Under the pieces are notes generated by a model. That model was not told the origin of the DNA. It searched no databases and saw only the letters and a program-made list of their open reading frames with translations. From Macrocystis pyrifera (taxonomy: Eukaryota > Sar > Phaeophyceae > Laminariales > Laminariaceae): a DNA stretch of 64,000 nt. The translations under genes and the position numbers were made by a program. Of the stretch, positions 37,879 through 50,989 are shown one piece after another. Every line of letters starts with the position of its first letter. The stretch's first letter is position 1. The stretch lies in contig JASSKH010000014.1 of assembly GCA_031763025.1 (NCBI GenBank), positions 10,096,563-10,160,562 of the forward strand. The letters run 5' to 3'.

Positions 37879-37913
<35 letters not shown>
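37820..37913 (+). pseudogene. Second partial copy of CCDC146 exon 25 end, with GTT array
   Basis: ACCGAGGGAGGGACCACGAT, GCGTCACACACAAGGATGCC, AAAGCAGAAAGAAGTAGAT copies the last codons with one inserted base. A (GTT)12 run follows. Confidence 0.88.
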
Positions 37914-37914
<1 letters not shown>

Positions 37915-37970
37915 CTCACATTAACTCTCGAATCAAGGACCACGTGGTCACACAAGGGTGCTGGAGCCCT

Positions 37971-38077
37971 CTTACGGGGGACCATAGTAAATAGGACCTA
38001 CGATACACACAAAAAACCATATATTTTCCTGTTTTTACTAACACTATTGGGTCCCATATACTATGGTCCCCCGTAAG
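37971..38077. mobile_element. MITE (copy 5)
   Basis: CTTACGGGGGACCATAGTAA to CTATGGTCCCCCGTAAG; perfect outer arms. Confidence 0.9.
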
Positions 38078-38302
38078 AGGAAGATCCGAAAAACCACAAA
38101 AAAAAAAAGTTCGGCTGGGAAGCACGACGCTTTCCACTTAAAAATACACGAGACGAAGGAGGCGCGCACAAAATGAAATCAATATGCAAACTGAACTAAC
38201 ATGGCCGCGGGTATCCATCCACTCAACTACAGCATAGAGTTCCCCTCGTTCCCACGACTATTAACCAACCCGTGCCTACTGACTACAGTGGTTGTTGTCT
38301 AT

Positions 38303-38404
38303 ACCTGTGACCACGGCTTGTCCAGAAGATCGTCGAGGGTAAAACCTCGTACGAGTGGGGTGGGAAGTAAAAGTGATGGATAAAAAATAAAAAAATAAAA
38401 AAAT
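38303..38404 (+). mobile_element. SINE 3' fragment
   Basis: ACCTGTGACCACGGCTTGTC, CAGAAGATCGTCGAGGGTAA, then the A-rich tail. Confidence 0.8.
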
Positions 38405-39740
38405 ATCAGAGTGACGACTCGCGGATAAGCGGTGAAAAAATGGCAATCGAACCAAAAACCACCATGCAAATATCAACGATCGCCATGTCTTCCCGGACTG
38501 TCTGACAAAAGATGCAGCACAGCTACGATACCACGTCCCTAATAACTGCGAGGGTCATTCCCCATGAAGGGCATGCAACTCGCCAACACTGCGAATACCA
38601 GCGACGCAAATAACGGGTACATACTACTGCCCCGTAAAAAACAAAATCAGAAAAAAAACGATGACTGCTTCTCTCGTGATGGTGTGCGCGCCGGTCATGG
38701 GTCTCCGCGTGCCGTCCTGCTGCCGTTCTTCATGGCCGCCTCATCGCCTTACCCCAATCGGCCCGCTCCTTTGCACGTGCTCTCGTTGCCACTCCCTTCC
38801 AGTCTGTTCCCTTCCTCCCCCGTCCCAAAACAAAAAGCTCCTCGCACTTGTGGTTCTGATCTGAGATAAAAAAAAACTCGCGCAGGGTGAGTTCAATGCG
38901 TCTCTTCCTCGCTCATCGACGCTCTGTCTCCCTCCTCATGCGTCGTCGAATCCAGCCTCCTGCCGGCGCAGTTGGGCTGGACCGTGATTTGGCTTGTGGC
39001 GGCGCCTGTCTCCGTGCACGGACATCCCGATTGAGCATTGCTGCTCTGCCGCTGCTGCCTAAAGAAGACGCGCGAATCGTATTAATAGGTGTCCGTGCCT
39101 GACGCACCACGTACAACCCAACTCTACTGCCACGACTACGCCTCGCCGCCACACGCAGCAGCAAGAAGGTACAACTCCTTGGGGGTGAGTCCGGCCTTAC
39201 ACCCGCCCGGAAGACCTACCCCACTCGCTGTAAGCCTGATAGGGCATACCTCGCAGCATGCCTTGCCGAGGCAGTGAGGAACGAGGGGCTTATATAACCT
39301 ACACAACGTGTATCGCTGCATGCAGTTGTTTGACGTGCGAGTGTTTTTAGAAAGGGGGAGCTTGCCTGCACACGCATGTCCCCCCCTCCCGCACGATGAG
39401 GGCGTAAATATGTACCCGGTATTTGTAGAGACGTTGAACACCGTCGGTACTCCCAAGGGTGTTCTTCATTGTTTAACATGTATGTCAGAATGTTTTTACG
39501 CCCACATCGTGCAAGGGAGGGGTTCCGGCCACCTGCGTGTTCTGTATGTACCAGGTATTGCGTATTGTACTGGTACATGATTTGTTTGACAATATATGTA
39601 TGTACGTGCGTACGGGTAGTGTCGTGTGGCCTCATTGTATGATGAGCATGATGGAAAAATAATGTGCTGAAGAGTGTGTTACACCCTGCAGTCTTCAATT
39701 GACACCAAAACCAAGTGGGTGCTTGATGTTATAACACTAC
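38405..39740. other. Intergenic stretch, nothing recognised
   Basis: Several short open frames on both strands, none with splice context or similarity that I can name. Confidence 0.5.
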
Positions 39741-39747
39741 TTCATCA

Positions 39748-40260
39748 TGGTCGATGTCGGTAATGCGAACGGGCTTGTGGGGTTCGACCCCATGAAACGG
39801 TAATAACTCATCCCACAACTTGAAGACATTGCTATTAATAGTCAACAGCTCATTACACTGCTTGCTGCTCTCTATGAACTACTTAATCTTAGATAGTTAC
39901 GTCACCGACAGCGAATCAATGAGCTACTGACTACTGTTGCGTAGCAAATTAGCCATCCTCAATACGACCCCGCGATGGACGGATCGTATTGCCAAGCTGC
40001 GCCGTTCAACTTTCAAAATGACATTGCCCACTACCTTGGTTCTACAACACGTACTCTTCGTGCTGATGATTATATCTACGATACTGCTTTTTTTTCCATC
40101 CTCCGGCAGATTGGTAAAAGTAAAGCTTAAGATCACCACGCTTTCACGTTCGAATTTCGTGTTGTGTGTCAATTTAACACATGGCTCCCGTTGCATATCA
40201 GAACAGGCTGCTATTACCGCTGGCGCTTGGGCACGTTGACCCGACCTGACCCCCGAGAGG
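39748..40260 (+). pseudogene. Decayed ORF of unknown, possibly mobile-element, origin
   Basis: One frame from ATG at 39748 reads like protein (MVDVGNANGLVGFDPM; later QQLITLLAALYELLN and YLGSTTRTLRADDYIYD) but has in-frame stops. Parts of its 3' end recur elsewhere: 41040-41125 on the minus strand and a short stretch at 3697-3720. Repetition and decay point to a mobile-element gene, but I do not recognise the family. Confidence 0.45.
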
Positions 40261-41039
40261 GGCAGGTGTGATGGAGACAACCACCCGGGAGAGTCATCTC
40301 CTCCGGGTAGTGTGGGACCCGCGCGAGCTTACCCACTGACAAAAACCTAGGGTATGAGGCCTTCCCGCCGGACTCGGTCCAGGTACGGTCCACCCTACCC
40401 GGTTGGGCGCGTTGCTCCTCAACTGCAAGTTTCATGAACCTACACGATTTTGTCTTCCAGGGAGTTCTGATTTTCTCGTTATTTGGGAGTTTACTTACTT
40501 GATGTCTGCACTTCTTTCATAACAGTACTTGTCTGCTTACGAAGTGAAGTCCATTATTTTTGTTGCAGCAATTTTCCATTGCTCCTTTGCCGCGTCGAAA
40601 TAACACCAACCGTTCCTGCTTCGTTTTCAACGGATGGTCAACGCTTCCACAGCTATAGCGCAACATTTTCAATTCGTAACCAGGCACTGCTGCCATGGCA
40701 GGTTTGGCTCTTTGACTAGTGTGGAAGCCGAACCATATCACATGTAGACCTTGGACCCGCGCAGGTCTCACTATACGTTTACCAGACAGGCGCACATGCG
40801 GTATAACTCCGTAGCATTAGTTCTGAAATGATGGTGTCAGGCACGTAGAAAAATGGAAGCTCGTGCTCGTAGTACCAGACGCGCAACTTCGTCTGGCTGA
40901 TTCTCTAATACAGAAAAAAATCCCGAAAAGCAGTATCTCAACGACTAGTTTGTTGACCAAGAATTACCACTAAATACGGGTATTTATTTTAAGTGACCGA
41001 CCACGTTCCTGTCGGCCCCTAACACAGAAGACTATGGGC

Positions 41040-41125
41040 TAAATTACACACGACACGAAATTGGCCCGTGGAAGTGTGGTGAGCTTAAGCTTTGTTTTTA
41101 CCAATCCGCCGGAGGATAAAAACAA
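41040..41125 (-). repeat. Copy of the decayed ORF's 3' segment
   Basis: In reverse it reads ATCCTCCGGCGGATTGGTAA, AAGCTTAAGCTCACCACACT and CAATTTCGTGTCGTGTGT, matching 40097-40170. Up to about 41870 the minus strand has broken, protein-like frames of unknown nature. Confidence 0.7.
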
Positions 41126-41872
41126 CAACAACAACAACAAAGAAGACGTGTGTGTTTGCATGGTGCTACTACTGCAAGAAACATATATATATATATTTGC
41201 CGTTAAATTGGTGCGACGCCAGGCGATGCGGTAATCCTTCCTGGCGATCCAGTTGTTGATGGCGCAGCGATCCCGGAAGCGAAAACATTCGCCCGCCCCC
41301 AAACGCCGATGGATAGTGTCCAGCGACCCGAGGAGTGCTACGAGTATACCTAAGTTTTCCGGTAGTCCTGACGATGGTGATGTTCAGCGACCTCATGAGC
41401 CCCATAATGATTATCAGAAAATGTGGCATTGCCATAAGACGCCCCCCCCCCCCCGCAATCCCAAAACGTTATCTGCTGTGGCTCGATCTTGACACCTCTT
41501 CCACGTTGCTTTTGTTGCGACGACCCGGAAGCTCCGATAGTCCCAGCGGTCAGTGCTGTTATGATTCCGGTAGGGTCATCCCGGCAATCTCGAACGTTGT
41601 TTCGGAGAGATTCAGTGAACCGTCATCCTGGTGAGCCCGCGTTTAGATAGTGAGGCCACCCCTGGCGGTGTTGATGGCCGGGCAGTCCCGTAAAAAGTGA
41701 TATTGCCTTCAGGGCTGCGTGCTTTCAAAAAGTGGAACGTGAAATACCCCTGTCGAATTTGGATTCTGGGCGTTAAGAGACAGGCCTTCGTACCGCTGAA
41801 AGGCTTGACACTCTCATGACCTCGGTCAGGCTGTTGTTCTCGGTGAAGTCTCTCATAATGCAGTAGCAGTAA

Positions 41873-42456
<584 letters not shown>

Positions 42457-42893
42457 CCTCTCGTACGTGCAGCATCATCAGTCCAATGCATCAGCCAACG
42501 ATTCGGAGGATCCCTCCTTGGCTTTTACGCGAAGCCGTCCTTACTCCAGCGCAGCAGCAGCAGTGAAGCAAAGAGTGGTGCTGTGGTGTTGAACCAGACC
42601 GTCATATAGTCGAACAAAACCCTGACGTGCTCAAAGCAGTGGAGCTGGACCGAAACGAATTCGAAAGTAGAAAGTAGTTGAACCAAACCGTCGCGTGCTT
42701 GACGTAAAAGGTTCTCGAAAGAAAATAGACCTAACCAAACCGCCGCATTTCGACGGTACGTACTCGAAAGCCACGTTTCGACGAGCACTCATGGTTTTAG
42801 GTGTTCTTAATTTTCTGGACGGCAGCATGTTTCTGTAGAGCAATGAGTTGAAGCCCGGAGCAGCATTTCTACAGTAGATCGGCAATCGTGGTA

Positions 42894-42998
42894 TTACGGG
42901 GGTCCATAGTTAACGGGACCAAATTTTGTTAGTAAAAATAGTTAAACATATAGGTTTTTATGTATACCATAGGTCCTATTAACTATGGACCCCCGTAA
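42894..42998. mobile_element. TA-flanked MITE (copy 6)
   Basis: TTACGGGGGTCCATAGTTAA to TTAACTATGGACCCCCGTAA with TA on both sides. Confidence 0.9.
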
Positions 42999-44560
42999 TA
43001 GATCTGTGAAGCGTCGTAGTCGACGCTGTTATTCGCAAGCAAGCATCAACTGCTCTATCTAGCTCATGATAACCCTGGCAGCTCCGCCGTGGAGCTCACA
43101 GTCGAAGCAGCGGCTCGGGCCTCAGGCGCAGTCTTCACTCGACGTACCTCGTGGCCCGCAGCTCTGTAGTGCTTGCTACGCGATTCAAAGCTCATAACCT
43201 GTTGGCGACACACTCATATGTGGGTCGTGGCATGTACAACTTGTTGTAGGCAGGGGGCATCCGGGGTACATCCCTGGGTTTCGTGTGTGGGTATGGATCT
43301 TGCGGCGGCTGTTGAGGATACTGGTGCTTGCTGCTGGCAACGTGGTGCACAGCACTCACCCTGACGTCTATTCTCTGGTTCAGTTAGCATACACTGAAAC
43401 TCGGTAGTGTCTATGTTTCATATGTGTCGGCGAGGGTGATCATCCCACTCAGGTGCTTCAGTGATGCTGACCCTGACCCAGGGATGAGCATGTGGCCATT
43501 CGGTCCAGACAGTCTGCAAAGGAGGCAAGCACTCAGTTGGTGCCACCCGGATAGGAGCTGGTGAAATATATGATCGAGTTGAAAACTTATACGTGGGGCA
43601 GTGGCGAACGAGCGGTGATGGCGCATAGTATGGTCTACCGTGTGGATGACCGCAATCACCTCACAATTTTTTCTTTCGGGAAGCACACACTTTAGCTCGT
43701 AATATAGCTGTGTCGTAGAGGCGATGTCTCCTGACAACCAAAGCAGCAGTGGCGCTTAATAGATAACGGTTCGACGCGTTTTTTTATGCACGATTCTCCG
43801 TCGAAAGGCTTCGCTGCACACCATTATTGTGTATAGAGATCGTATACCACAGAACAGTAGCAACTGTAGCTTGTACAGCGGAACATCGTTCCATCCTGCT
43901 ACGACAACATGCACGCACGATTGGCCAGGACCCCCCACCCCTTTCTTGCACAACGTGTGGGCGTAAAAACTCCTCTTGGATATATTGCACAATGCAGCAA
44001 ACCCCACCAGATTCTGATGTCGACGGCCTCTCAATTCGGTAGGCCTAAAAATGGTGTGCTATGAATACACTGTTCAAAGTCTCCGCAAATATTTGTATAC
44101 GCTGATATTATGCACGGGGGGGTGGATCCCGCCCCCTGTCTACGGGTTGAATGCAGTCTAATACGAAAGGTAGACCGTCGGACTCACCTCTGCTGGCGGT
44201 TGCGCTGGGGTTGAATGCCGGCAGGTGTAGGGTCGATTTTAACGACGACTATTTTTCAGTTTTTTTTTCAGTTTTTTCGGTATTTTTCGTTTTTTTTTTT
44301 CCCTGTAGGAAAATACCGAAATTTCGGGAAAATACTGAAAAAAAAATGAAAAACACTCCTCGTTAAGATCGACCCTTAACCCGTGCTACGATAAGGGTAT
44401 GTAACACTTTTTGGTCGAAATATTTCTGACTGTGACTGGGCTCCTTAGCCCAATATCGCTGGAAAATCACCATGTTTTGTTTTTTTTTATACAATTTTCC
44501 TGGTAGGTAGAACACCTACTACTCGCAGGCTTTGGGATTGTTCGTCAGGTTTTTTCTTTT
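42999..44560. other. Intergenic stretch, no convincing gene
   Basis: A minus-strand ORF of 108 codons (43411-43737) is open but unrecognised. At 44260-44350 there is a T-rich/A-rich imperfect palindrome. Confidence 0.45.
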
Positions 44561-44563
44561 CTA

Positions 44564-45012
44564 TTACGGGGGACCATAGTTAATAGGACCTATGGTACCG
44601 GCGTCCCCGGTGGCTTGGTAGGTTGTCCGCGTGCCTGTCAAGATCAATTTCGTGGGTTCAAGTCTCACCGAGTGCATGCTCAGGGACTTTTTCTTGCATA
44701 AAAAATTGATAAGCGGAAAGCGCGAAAGCGTGAGTTGACTACATTCGATGAAAATCGATGAGCAGTGGGAATGCTGAACCCTATGCGCGACAAAAAAATA
44801 AAGGCACGTACCGGGGGGAGAAGGGACGACATCTGTGACCACGGCTTGTCCAGAAGATCGTCGAGGGTAAAACCTCCTACGAGTGGGTTGGCAAGTAAAG
44901 CGAAGAACAAAAAAAAAAAAAAAAAAAATGGTATACATACATCAAAACTTACATATTAACCTATTTTTACTAATAATATTTGATCCCATTTATTTACTAC
45001 GGTCCTCCGTAA
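44564..45012. mobile_element. TA-flanked MITE (copy 7), split by a SINE
   Basis: Left end TTACGGGGGACCATAGTTAA, right end ACTACGGTCCTCCGTAA, with TA flanks. The core is interrupted after ATGGTA by a complete SINE, with ATGGTA repeated on the far side as the target duplication. Confidence 0.92.
44598..44927 (+). mobile_element. Full-length tRNA-derived SINE
   Basis: The head has a Pol III A-box (TGGCTTGGTAGG, 44611-44622) and B-box (GGTTCAAGTCT, 44655-44665), spaced as in a tRNA. The body carries CGAAAGCGTGAGTTGACTAC and CTGTGACCACGGCTTGTCCA; the tail is about 20 A. The target duplication is ATGGTA. Non-autonomous; needs a LINE in trans. Confidence 0.92.
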
Positions 45013-45639
45013 TAGCGTTCCTCGCCATCAGTTTTTTTGGGCATGATACTGCTGCAGGTATGTATTATTGAGATAATATAGAGGCATGGAACAGCTCCTC
45101 ACGTGAGGAAGGAACCTCACAAAATATTACCGTAGAGATGCTTCCTCTACTACTACTGCAGCACGCTTCGTGCGTTTGTTGGAACTACCGCCGTGCACTC
45201 AAAAGCGGCGCCAAAGAAGCTGAAACTTTGTGAGAGCCAGCAAGGTGATGAGATATATACAGGTGGCCAATGGGGTACATAATTTACACCTGGTTCATTT
45301 TGTAAACTTTAGCGTCGCATCATGGTGTGCAAGGACCTGTCTATGTGTAGCTATCATCGAAAATTAGGGCTAGAGTTTGGGTTAGGATTGGATACATACC
45401 TGGTACTACTGCTGTAGGATCCTGATAATCGAAATCTCGAGGGGGCGATCCTACTGCTGTAACCAAAGTGGACACGAAGAAAACAACGTACGAGTACCTG
45501 CCGGGTCCCAGGTGCCCATTCTCGGGATATTGTTAATGGTCCGGAGGACACCTTTTTCGGGTCAAATAATCAAGAAACAAGGTGTTTTTTTTTTTTCCAA
45601 GTTTTCTTCACTTACTTCCCGAGCGTGCGATATAGCGCG

Positions 45640-45840
45640 AGCAGGCAGAACTCCATGAAAAGAGGTGAGCAAGAGGGAATGCTGACCTCTGTGGGCGATA
45701 AAAAGTAAGACAAGAACCGGGGGGTGTGAGGGGGATCACCTGTCACTACTGCTATATAGTCCAGGAAACCGTTGAGGGTAACACCTCCTCCGACGATTTG
45801 GGCTGGAAAATAAAGGCGATGATGATAAAAATACGAGAAC
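45640..45840 (+). mobile_element. Diverged SINE body
   Basis: GAGGGAATGCTGACCTCTGT, GGGCGATAAAAAGTAA, CACCTGTCACTACTGC, GTTGAGGGTAACACCTCCTC follow the SINE body order with many changes. Confidence 0.65.
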
Positions 45841-45949
45841 TAACGCGTGACAACTTCTTATCACGCAGATCACAAAAAGATCAGTATCGAACGAAACAGC
45901 TGACGTATAAAGCATTTCACACCTCGGATAACGCGTAACATTTAACGTT

Positions 45950-47830
45950 TTATTTTAATTGTAGGCGTCAGCGAAAAAAAAAACCGTCACACTACGTTAT
46001 TACTACGTTAACTACTGCTTTCTGGAGTCTTTTAGAACATAGTGTTAGTCTAGTGTGTCATGATATTGGCGGGCGATCGCGTAACATTATGTCAAGAGTG
46101 TTATTACCTTGATCCCGTACTGACCGCAGTATATGTTTTACGGTGTTAGGGTATGCAGCCCATATAGGGAGTAACACTATGTTATCGTGTTAGCGGAATT
46201 CCTCGTGACTAGCGTAACGCACTCAAAAGGGATAACGTACTTGGTCGATTAAACGTTAACATTATCTTACCGTGTTAGCGACATCGGCCCGTAGCGAGCA
46301 ACATTATGGTCAGCGGGATTCTTATTTGCTGCCGTAACACCCTTTCGACGGATAACGTACGCGGTCAAATAAACGCGTACATAACACTATGCCAGTGTGT
46401 TGGTGAATTTCCTAGCGGCTACCGTAACACACGATAGAGGGATGACGTATATGGTCAATACAACGTTGACATTATGTTACCCCCCCATCAGCCGCAGCAG
46501 CAGTGCGTATCGAGTGGCGTTATGTGAGGGTGTTACGGAAGTCTTGCTACCATAACGTACGTCAAACGGATAACGTATAATATGATGAATAAAGCACTAG
46601 CATTACGTTATTGTGTTAGCTCGTATGTATGCAATGTAGGTAGTGACGCAAGATAGCAGATAACGTACACCCCTAATCCAACATCAACAATATGTTTCTG
46701 CCGTGTTTACTCGTACGTGTGAGTGTGCAGACTGCGATATAGATGGATAACGTACTGTACTGTTGTTATAGATGGATAACGTACTGGCGGGGTTTCCAGC
46801 AAAAAATGACGCCTTTTTGCGGGGATCCCTCCTAAATATCCCCTGTGTAGGGGTTTTTTAAAATATGGAGGCGTTTTTTTACCGGGGATTCCATGATATC
46901 TTCCCCCCCGGGATATTTTTGTAGGTATCCCCTACTGGGATGTCGGCGAAATTGGATAACACGGCTACGTTATGTTACTCCCACACGCCGCTTTACCTCC
47001 AACACAGCTAAAACATGTTAAATCTCGGGAAGATCCGAAGGGTAACGTAGTAACATCACGTTAGAACGACTTCGGCCCCAACGGTAACTCAGTAACATAT
47101 TGTTAGACCCGGATTGATTTGTATGCTAACACGGTAATGGAATATTACCATCAGATCTTTACCGACGGTAACACCCTAACAAAATGTTACAGACTTCCGC
47201 AGTTAGGCTAACATCCTAACATAATATTACGTATGGGCCGGCTAAGACTGTACCGTATCTAACGTACGTCAAGTGTTACTACGTTTTCCGGGCCTAAGGC
47301 AATCGGATGGGGGGTCCAGATAACGCAGTGTCAGTAGTGCTGGCCACTGCGTTATGTTACGTTAGGCGTTCTCTGTAACACAGTGTTATGTGTTAGTGGT
47401 GCTGGCGAACATGGTAACGTTATGTCAGGGTGTTGTGTGTAACACTCCTCCTAAGGGTAAAACTATGTTAGTGTGTTATGTCTAACGCTGCGTCGACAGT
47501 AACACTATGTTATCGTGTTGTTAATAAATAGTAAATATGCGGATATCGATCTGGGCATGTTAGAGTGATAACGTACGTGTTTGGTCAAAGCCTAACACTG
47601 TGTTACCGTGTTAGTTCAAGGACTCATCACGGCATAGTAACATATTGTTACTGTACCAGATCGAGCAGCAACATGATAACGTTAAGGCACGTGCACGTTC
47701 GGGGGTTTCCAGTCAACACTGTGTTACCGCGTTACCGTGATCGCTCCTCCAGTGCTAACACTATGTTAGTACGTTACCACATTCCTGTGTTAGGCCCCAT
47801 AACGTAGATTAAGTGTTATCCGAGTGTTAC
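45950..47830 (+). repeat. TAACACTATGTTA satellite-like array
   Basis: About 1.9 kb in which TAACACTATGTTA, TTACCGTGTTAG and GGATAACGTAC recur. In the first part the period is about 85 bp (46171, 46257, 46382, 46467). The second half is more scrambled and contains inverted units. An unrelated G/T-rich insert lies at 46786-46945. Confidence 0.9.
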
Positions 47831-48146
47831 GTTATCCGAGGTGTGAATGTTTCACCTGCAGTAGTACTATTGTTGCACCCGGTGCCCCTCCGGTATGAAA
47901 AAGTGAGATTCGCGTGCATCGCAGAACAGCGACATTCGGTTCGCAAAAAGAGACGAGAGAAAATATCGATGGAGTACCACCCTCCCTCCTTTAGCACTTC
48001 ACGGCCGTACACGATTGAAAAATGGGCAAGATACCGTAAATAAACGGGGAGCGAGAACTTCCTCCCCCGTCTTCAAAAACTATCCCAACCCATCAACGAA
48101 TTGACGCGTTGTCGCCCAATCTCTAGCCTCGGTAATGGTGCGACTA

Positions 48147-48254
48147 TTAAGGGGGACCATAGTAAATAGGACCAAATATTGTTGGGAAAAATAGGTTAAT
48201 AGAAAGGTTTTTGTGCGTACCGTAGGTCCTGGTATTTACTATGCCCCTCCGTAA
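48147..48254. mobile_element. TA-flanked MITE (copy 8)
   Basis: TTAAGGGGGACCATAGTAAA to ACTATGCCCCTCCGTAA. Confidence 0.85.
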
Positions 48255-48604
48255 TAGACCTTTCTCTGCTTGAAACTTGAAACGCCAACCTAAAAAAACA
48301 CCCCGCGCTTCGAGGACTTCATTGTTTATTTGTTTATTCGTACCAGGTACCGTAGTAGTACCTAGCGGTCCGTTGTTATATTTTTTCTTATTTTTTGGTT
48401 TTTCATGCTTTTTGTTTCCTTTCTGACCCTCCTCCTTTCTTCGACGTAGCGCTTAAATAAAACATGCCCTCGTTCTTTTCATGGGCGGAGGAGGCCCAGG
48501 GACGCTCTTGAACACAACAAGCCAATCAATGTCGTGTATATCGTAAAAAAAAAAAAAAAAAAAACGATATAAATATTATACCCTCTTTTGCCAAAACACG
48601 CTCG

Positions 48605-48891
48605 CTCGTGGTGCGTGTGTAAAATGTACTCTTTGATGCAACTACAAATACTCGTATCATACCATACCGCCAGCACGGGATTTAGGAAGGAAAAATGAGC
48701 ATACGTATGTATAATAGTACGTCATAACAACACGAATACGCAAGACTCGTGGTGCGTGTGTAAAATGTACTCTTTGATGCAACTACAAATACTCGTATCA
48801 TACCATACCGCCAGCACGGGATTTAGGAAGGAAAAATGAGCATACATACGTATGTATAATAGTACGTCATAACAACACGAATACGCAAGAC

Positions 48892-48931
<40 letters not shown>
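48605..48931 (+). repeat. Two near-identical 142-bp copies ending in poly-C
   Basis: 48605-48746 and 48747-48892 differ by four inserted bases and little else. The second runs straight into about 39 C (48893-48931). The duplication must be recent. Confidence 0.95.
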
Positions 48932-48932
<1 letters not shown>

Positions 48933-49394
48933 CAAGTCTTCACTGGGCTCTCTAAATTCCATTCCTCGTTTTTTTTTCATCGCATCGTGCCAGAACCTAA
49001 AAACTAACGCTCTCACTCGCGTTCGTTCAGCAACCGAAAAGTGATAAGCCGCTCAAATGGGGGGGGCCGTCTGCGGCACACCAACACTTTCCCCCTTCTA
49101 CCTCCACCGTTCGACTGAAAAATGATACCACGGCGGCGCCCCACTTTTATTTTGGCAAGGCGTGCGTCGAAGGAGTCAACCGAACCAACCCAACCAACCC
49201 CTGCCCGTCCCGTCCTGTCATTCTCGTGTCTCGTCCGAAAACGTTGGCGAAGACAACCCCCCCCCCCCCCCACCAATTTGACTTTCTTAGTGCGGGACTA
49301 TCGTACTTATTACTGTACTTGATTGAGTTGTTGCATAAACAGCCGCTCTTTTGAAACTGCCGTACCTGGTATACACGAAAAGCTTGAATACCAC

Positions 49395-49760
49395 GGACAG
49401 ATGATGATCTATCTGATCTGTCTACATACAGATCCTTTTGTCCATCACCTGCCGTTGTGCGAGGTTGTGCAGGACTGCCTTAGAGGGCAGATTCAGACCA
49501 GGAAACATTTGCTACTGTCGACCACTCCCACCCGGTCACATGAGCTGGATCCAGGACCTTAATCCAAGATCGGGAATATATCTGCCGTGAAAAATCTAGA
49601 TCACCAACTGTGGGAAGCTTGCAACCCTTCAGACGACTGCCAATCTATCGCACACTAATTCCACGTAGTTTTGTCCCATGTGTGGAAGCTTTTTATATAT
49701 AACCCCTCAGACGACTGCCAAAACCATCCCACACTAATTCCAAGTAGTTTTGTCCCCAAA
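49395..49760 (+). repeat. GATC-rich dispersed element and a two-copy repeat
   Basis: Element copy 49395-49610 (CAGATTCAGACCAGGAAACA, TCCCACCCGGTCACATGAGC). Then CCTTCAGACGACTGCCAA with GTAGTTTTGTCCC at 49626-49680 and again at 49703-49757. Confidence 0.7.
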
Positions 49761-49894
49761 AAGCAAGGGAGCAGCAGCAGCAGCAGCAGCCGTGAAGGCA
49801 TCGAGCTTTGACTCGGGAGCATGAGGCGACGCACCGGCATCTGCATCTATCTGGTACTTACACCGCCATCCTTTTCCAATGGGCTGCACACATT

Positions 49895-50560
49895 CAACCA
49901 TCATAGCATACTTGACGAGTGAATCGATCGACCGTCACAGCATACGTGATGAGGTGAGTCGATCAACCAACAGAATCTTTGGTGAATCGATCGCCCAGTA
50001 GCATATTTGGCGAGTCCATCAACCATAGCATTTTTTGGTGAGCCGTCCAACCGTAGCATCTTCGGTGAGTAGGAGAGGCACCCTTTCACAATCGTTGCAC
50101 GCAACCGACCAGAGTATATTTGGTGCGTCGATCAACCATAGCATCATCGGTGAGAGTCAAGAGACATAGCTCCCCTCCCCAGGGTCTATGGTCATACGAC
50201 CACGGCCATGCATGTCATGGGTGCGCCCCCCCCCGGTTCTCGAATGGCGCCCACACACGAAACCCGGGACCATCGTACTGGAAAAAACATCAGACCCGGT
50301 CAGTAGTACGAACGCCTTCAACCATAGCATCTGTCTGGTCGGGGCAATTGATGACTGTCAGCCAATCACGCATGCTGCTCGACCACGGCCATGCATGGCA
50401 TGGGTGCACCCCCCCCTTGGTTCTCGATTTGCGCCCACACACGAAACCCGGGACCATCGTGCTAGTAAAACCATCACACCCGGTCAGTAGTACGAACGCA
50501 TTCAACCATAGTCTCCATCATCAACCATCGCATCCAATTGGGGATGATTGACGACTGACA
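49895..50560 (+). repeat. ACCATAGCATCTTTGGTGAG array with a duplicated 180-bp segment
   Basis: Short units AACCATAGCATC/GGTGAGTCGATC at 49895-50160, then two copies of a segment (50195-50330 and 50385-50515) containing CACACGAAACCCGGGACCAT and CCCGGTCAGTAGTACGAACG. Each starts with the end of the poly-C-tailed element. Confidence 0.8.
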
Positions 50561-50989
50561 GCCAATCACGCGCGCTCAACCATACGCGTTTTCTTATACA
50601 AAGAGGAAAGCAAATGCCGACACCTACCGAAAAAAAGTGACATCATCCATCCATCCATGGCCAACTGGGAATTTTTCAATTTTTCGAAAGGTGACATCAT
50701 CATCCTGGCTGGATGAATGACGTCACCGGTCGACCAGGAGTTTTTCCACCAATCAGAAGATTCCATTAAAAAAACGACCAAACAGGAAATCCGCGGGCAC
50801 CAAAAATCTCTCTATCATACACCTGAGGGTGAGTTGATTGATTGATTGATGACTGTCGGTCAGGCGGTCGGTCGACACCGACTGCACCGAAGCGCGACCG
50901 ACGACAGTTACTTTTGCGGGAAACAGCGAGGAGGGCAAAATCACTCCACACTCCCACACCATAATATAAAACATTCCAGAGCGTGATTA

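Noticed and set aside
43411-43737. Minus-strand ORF of 108 codons
   Set aside because: Open but isolated, without recognisable motifs or splice context; kept only as a remark in the stretch entry.
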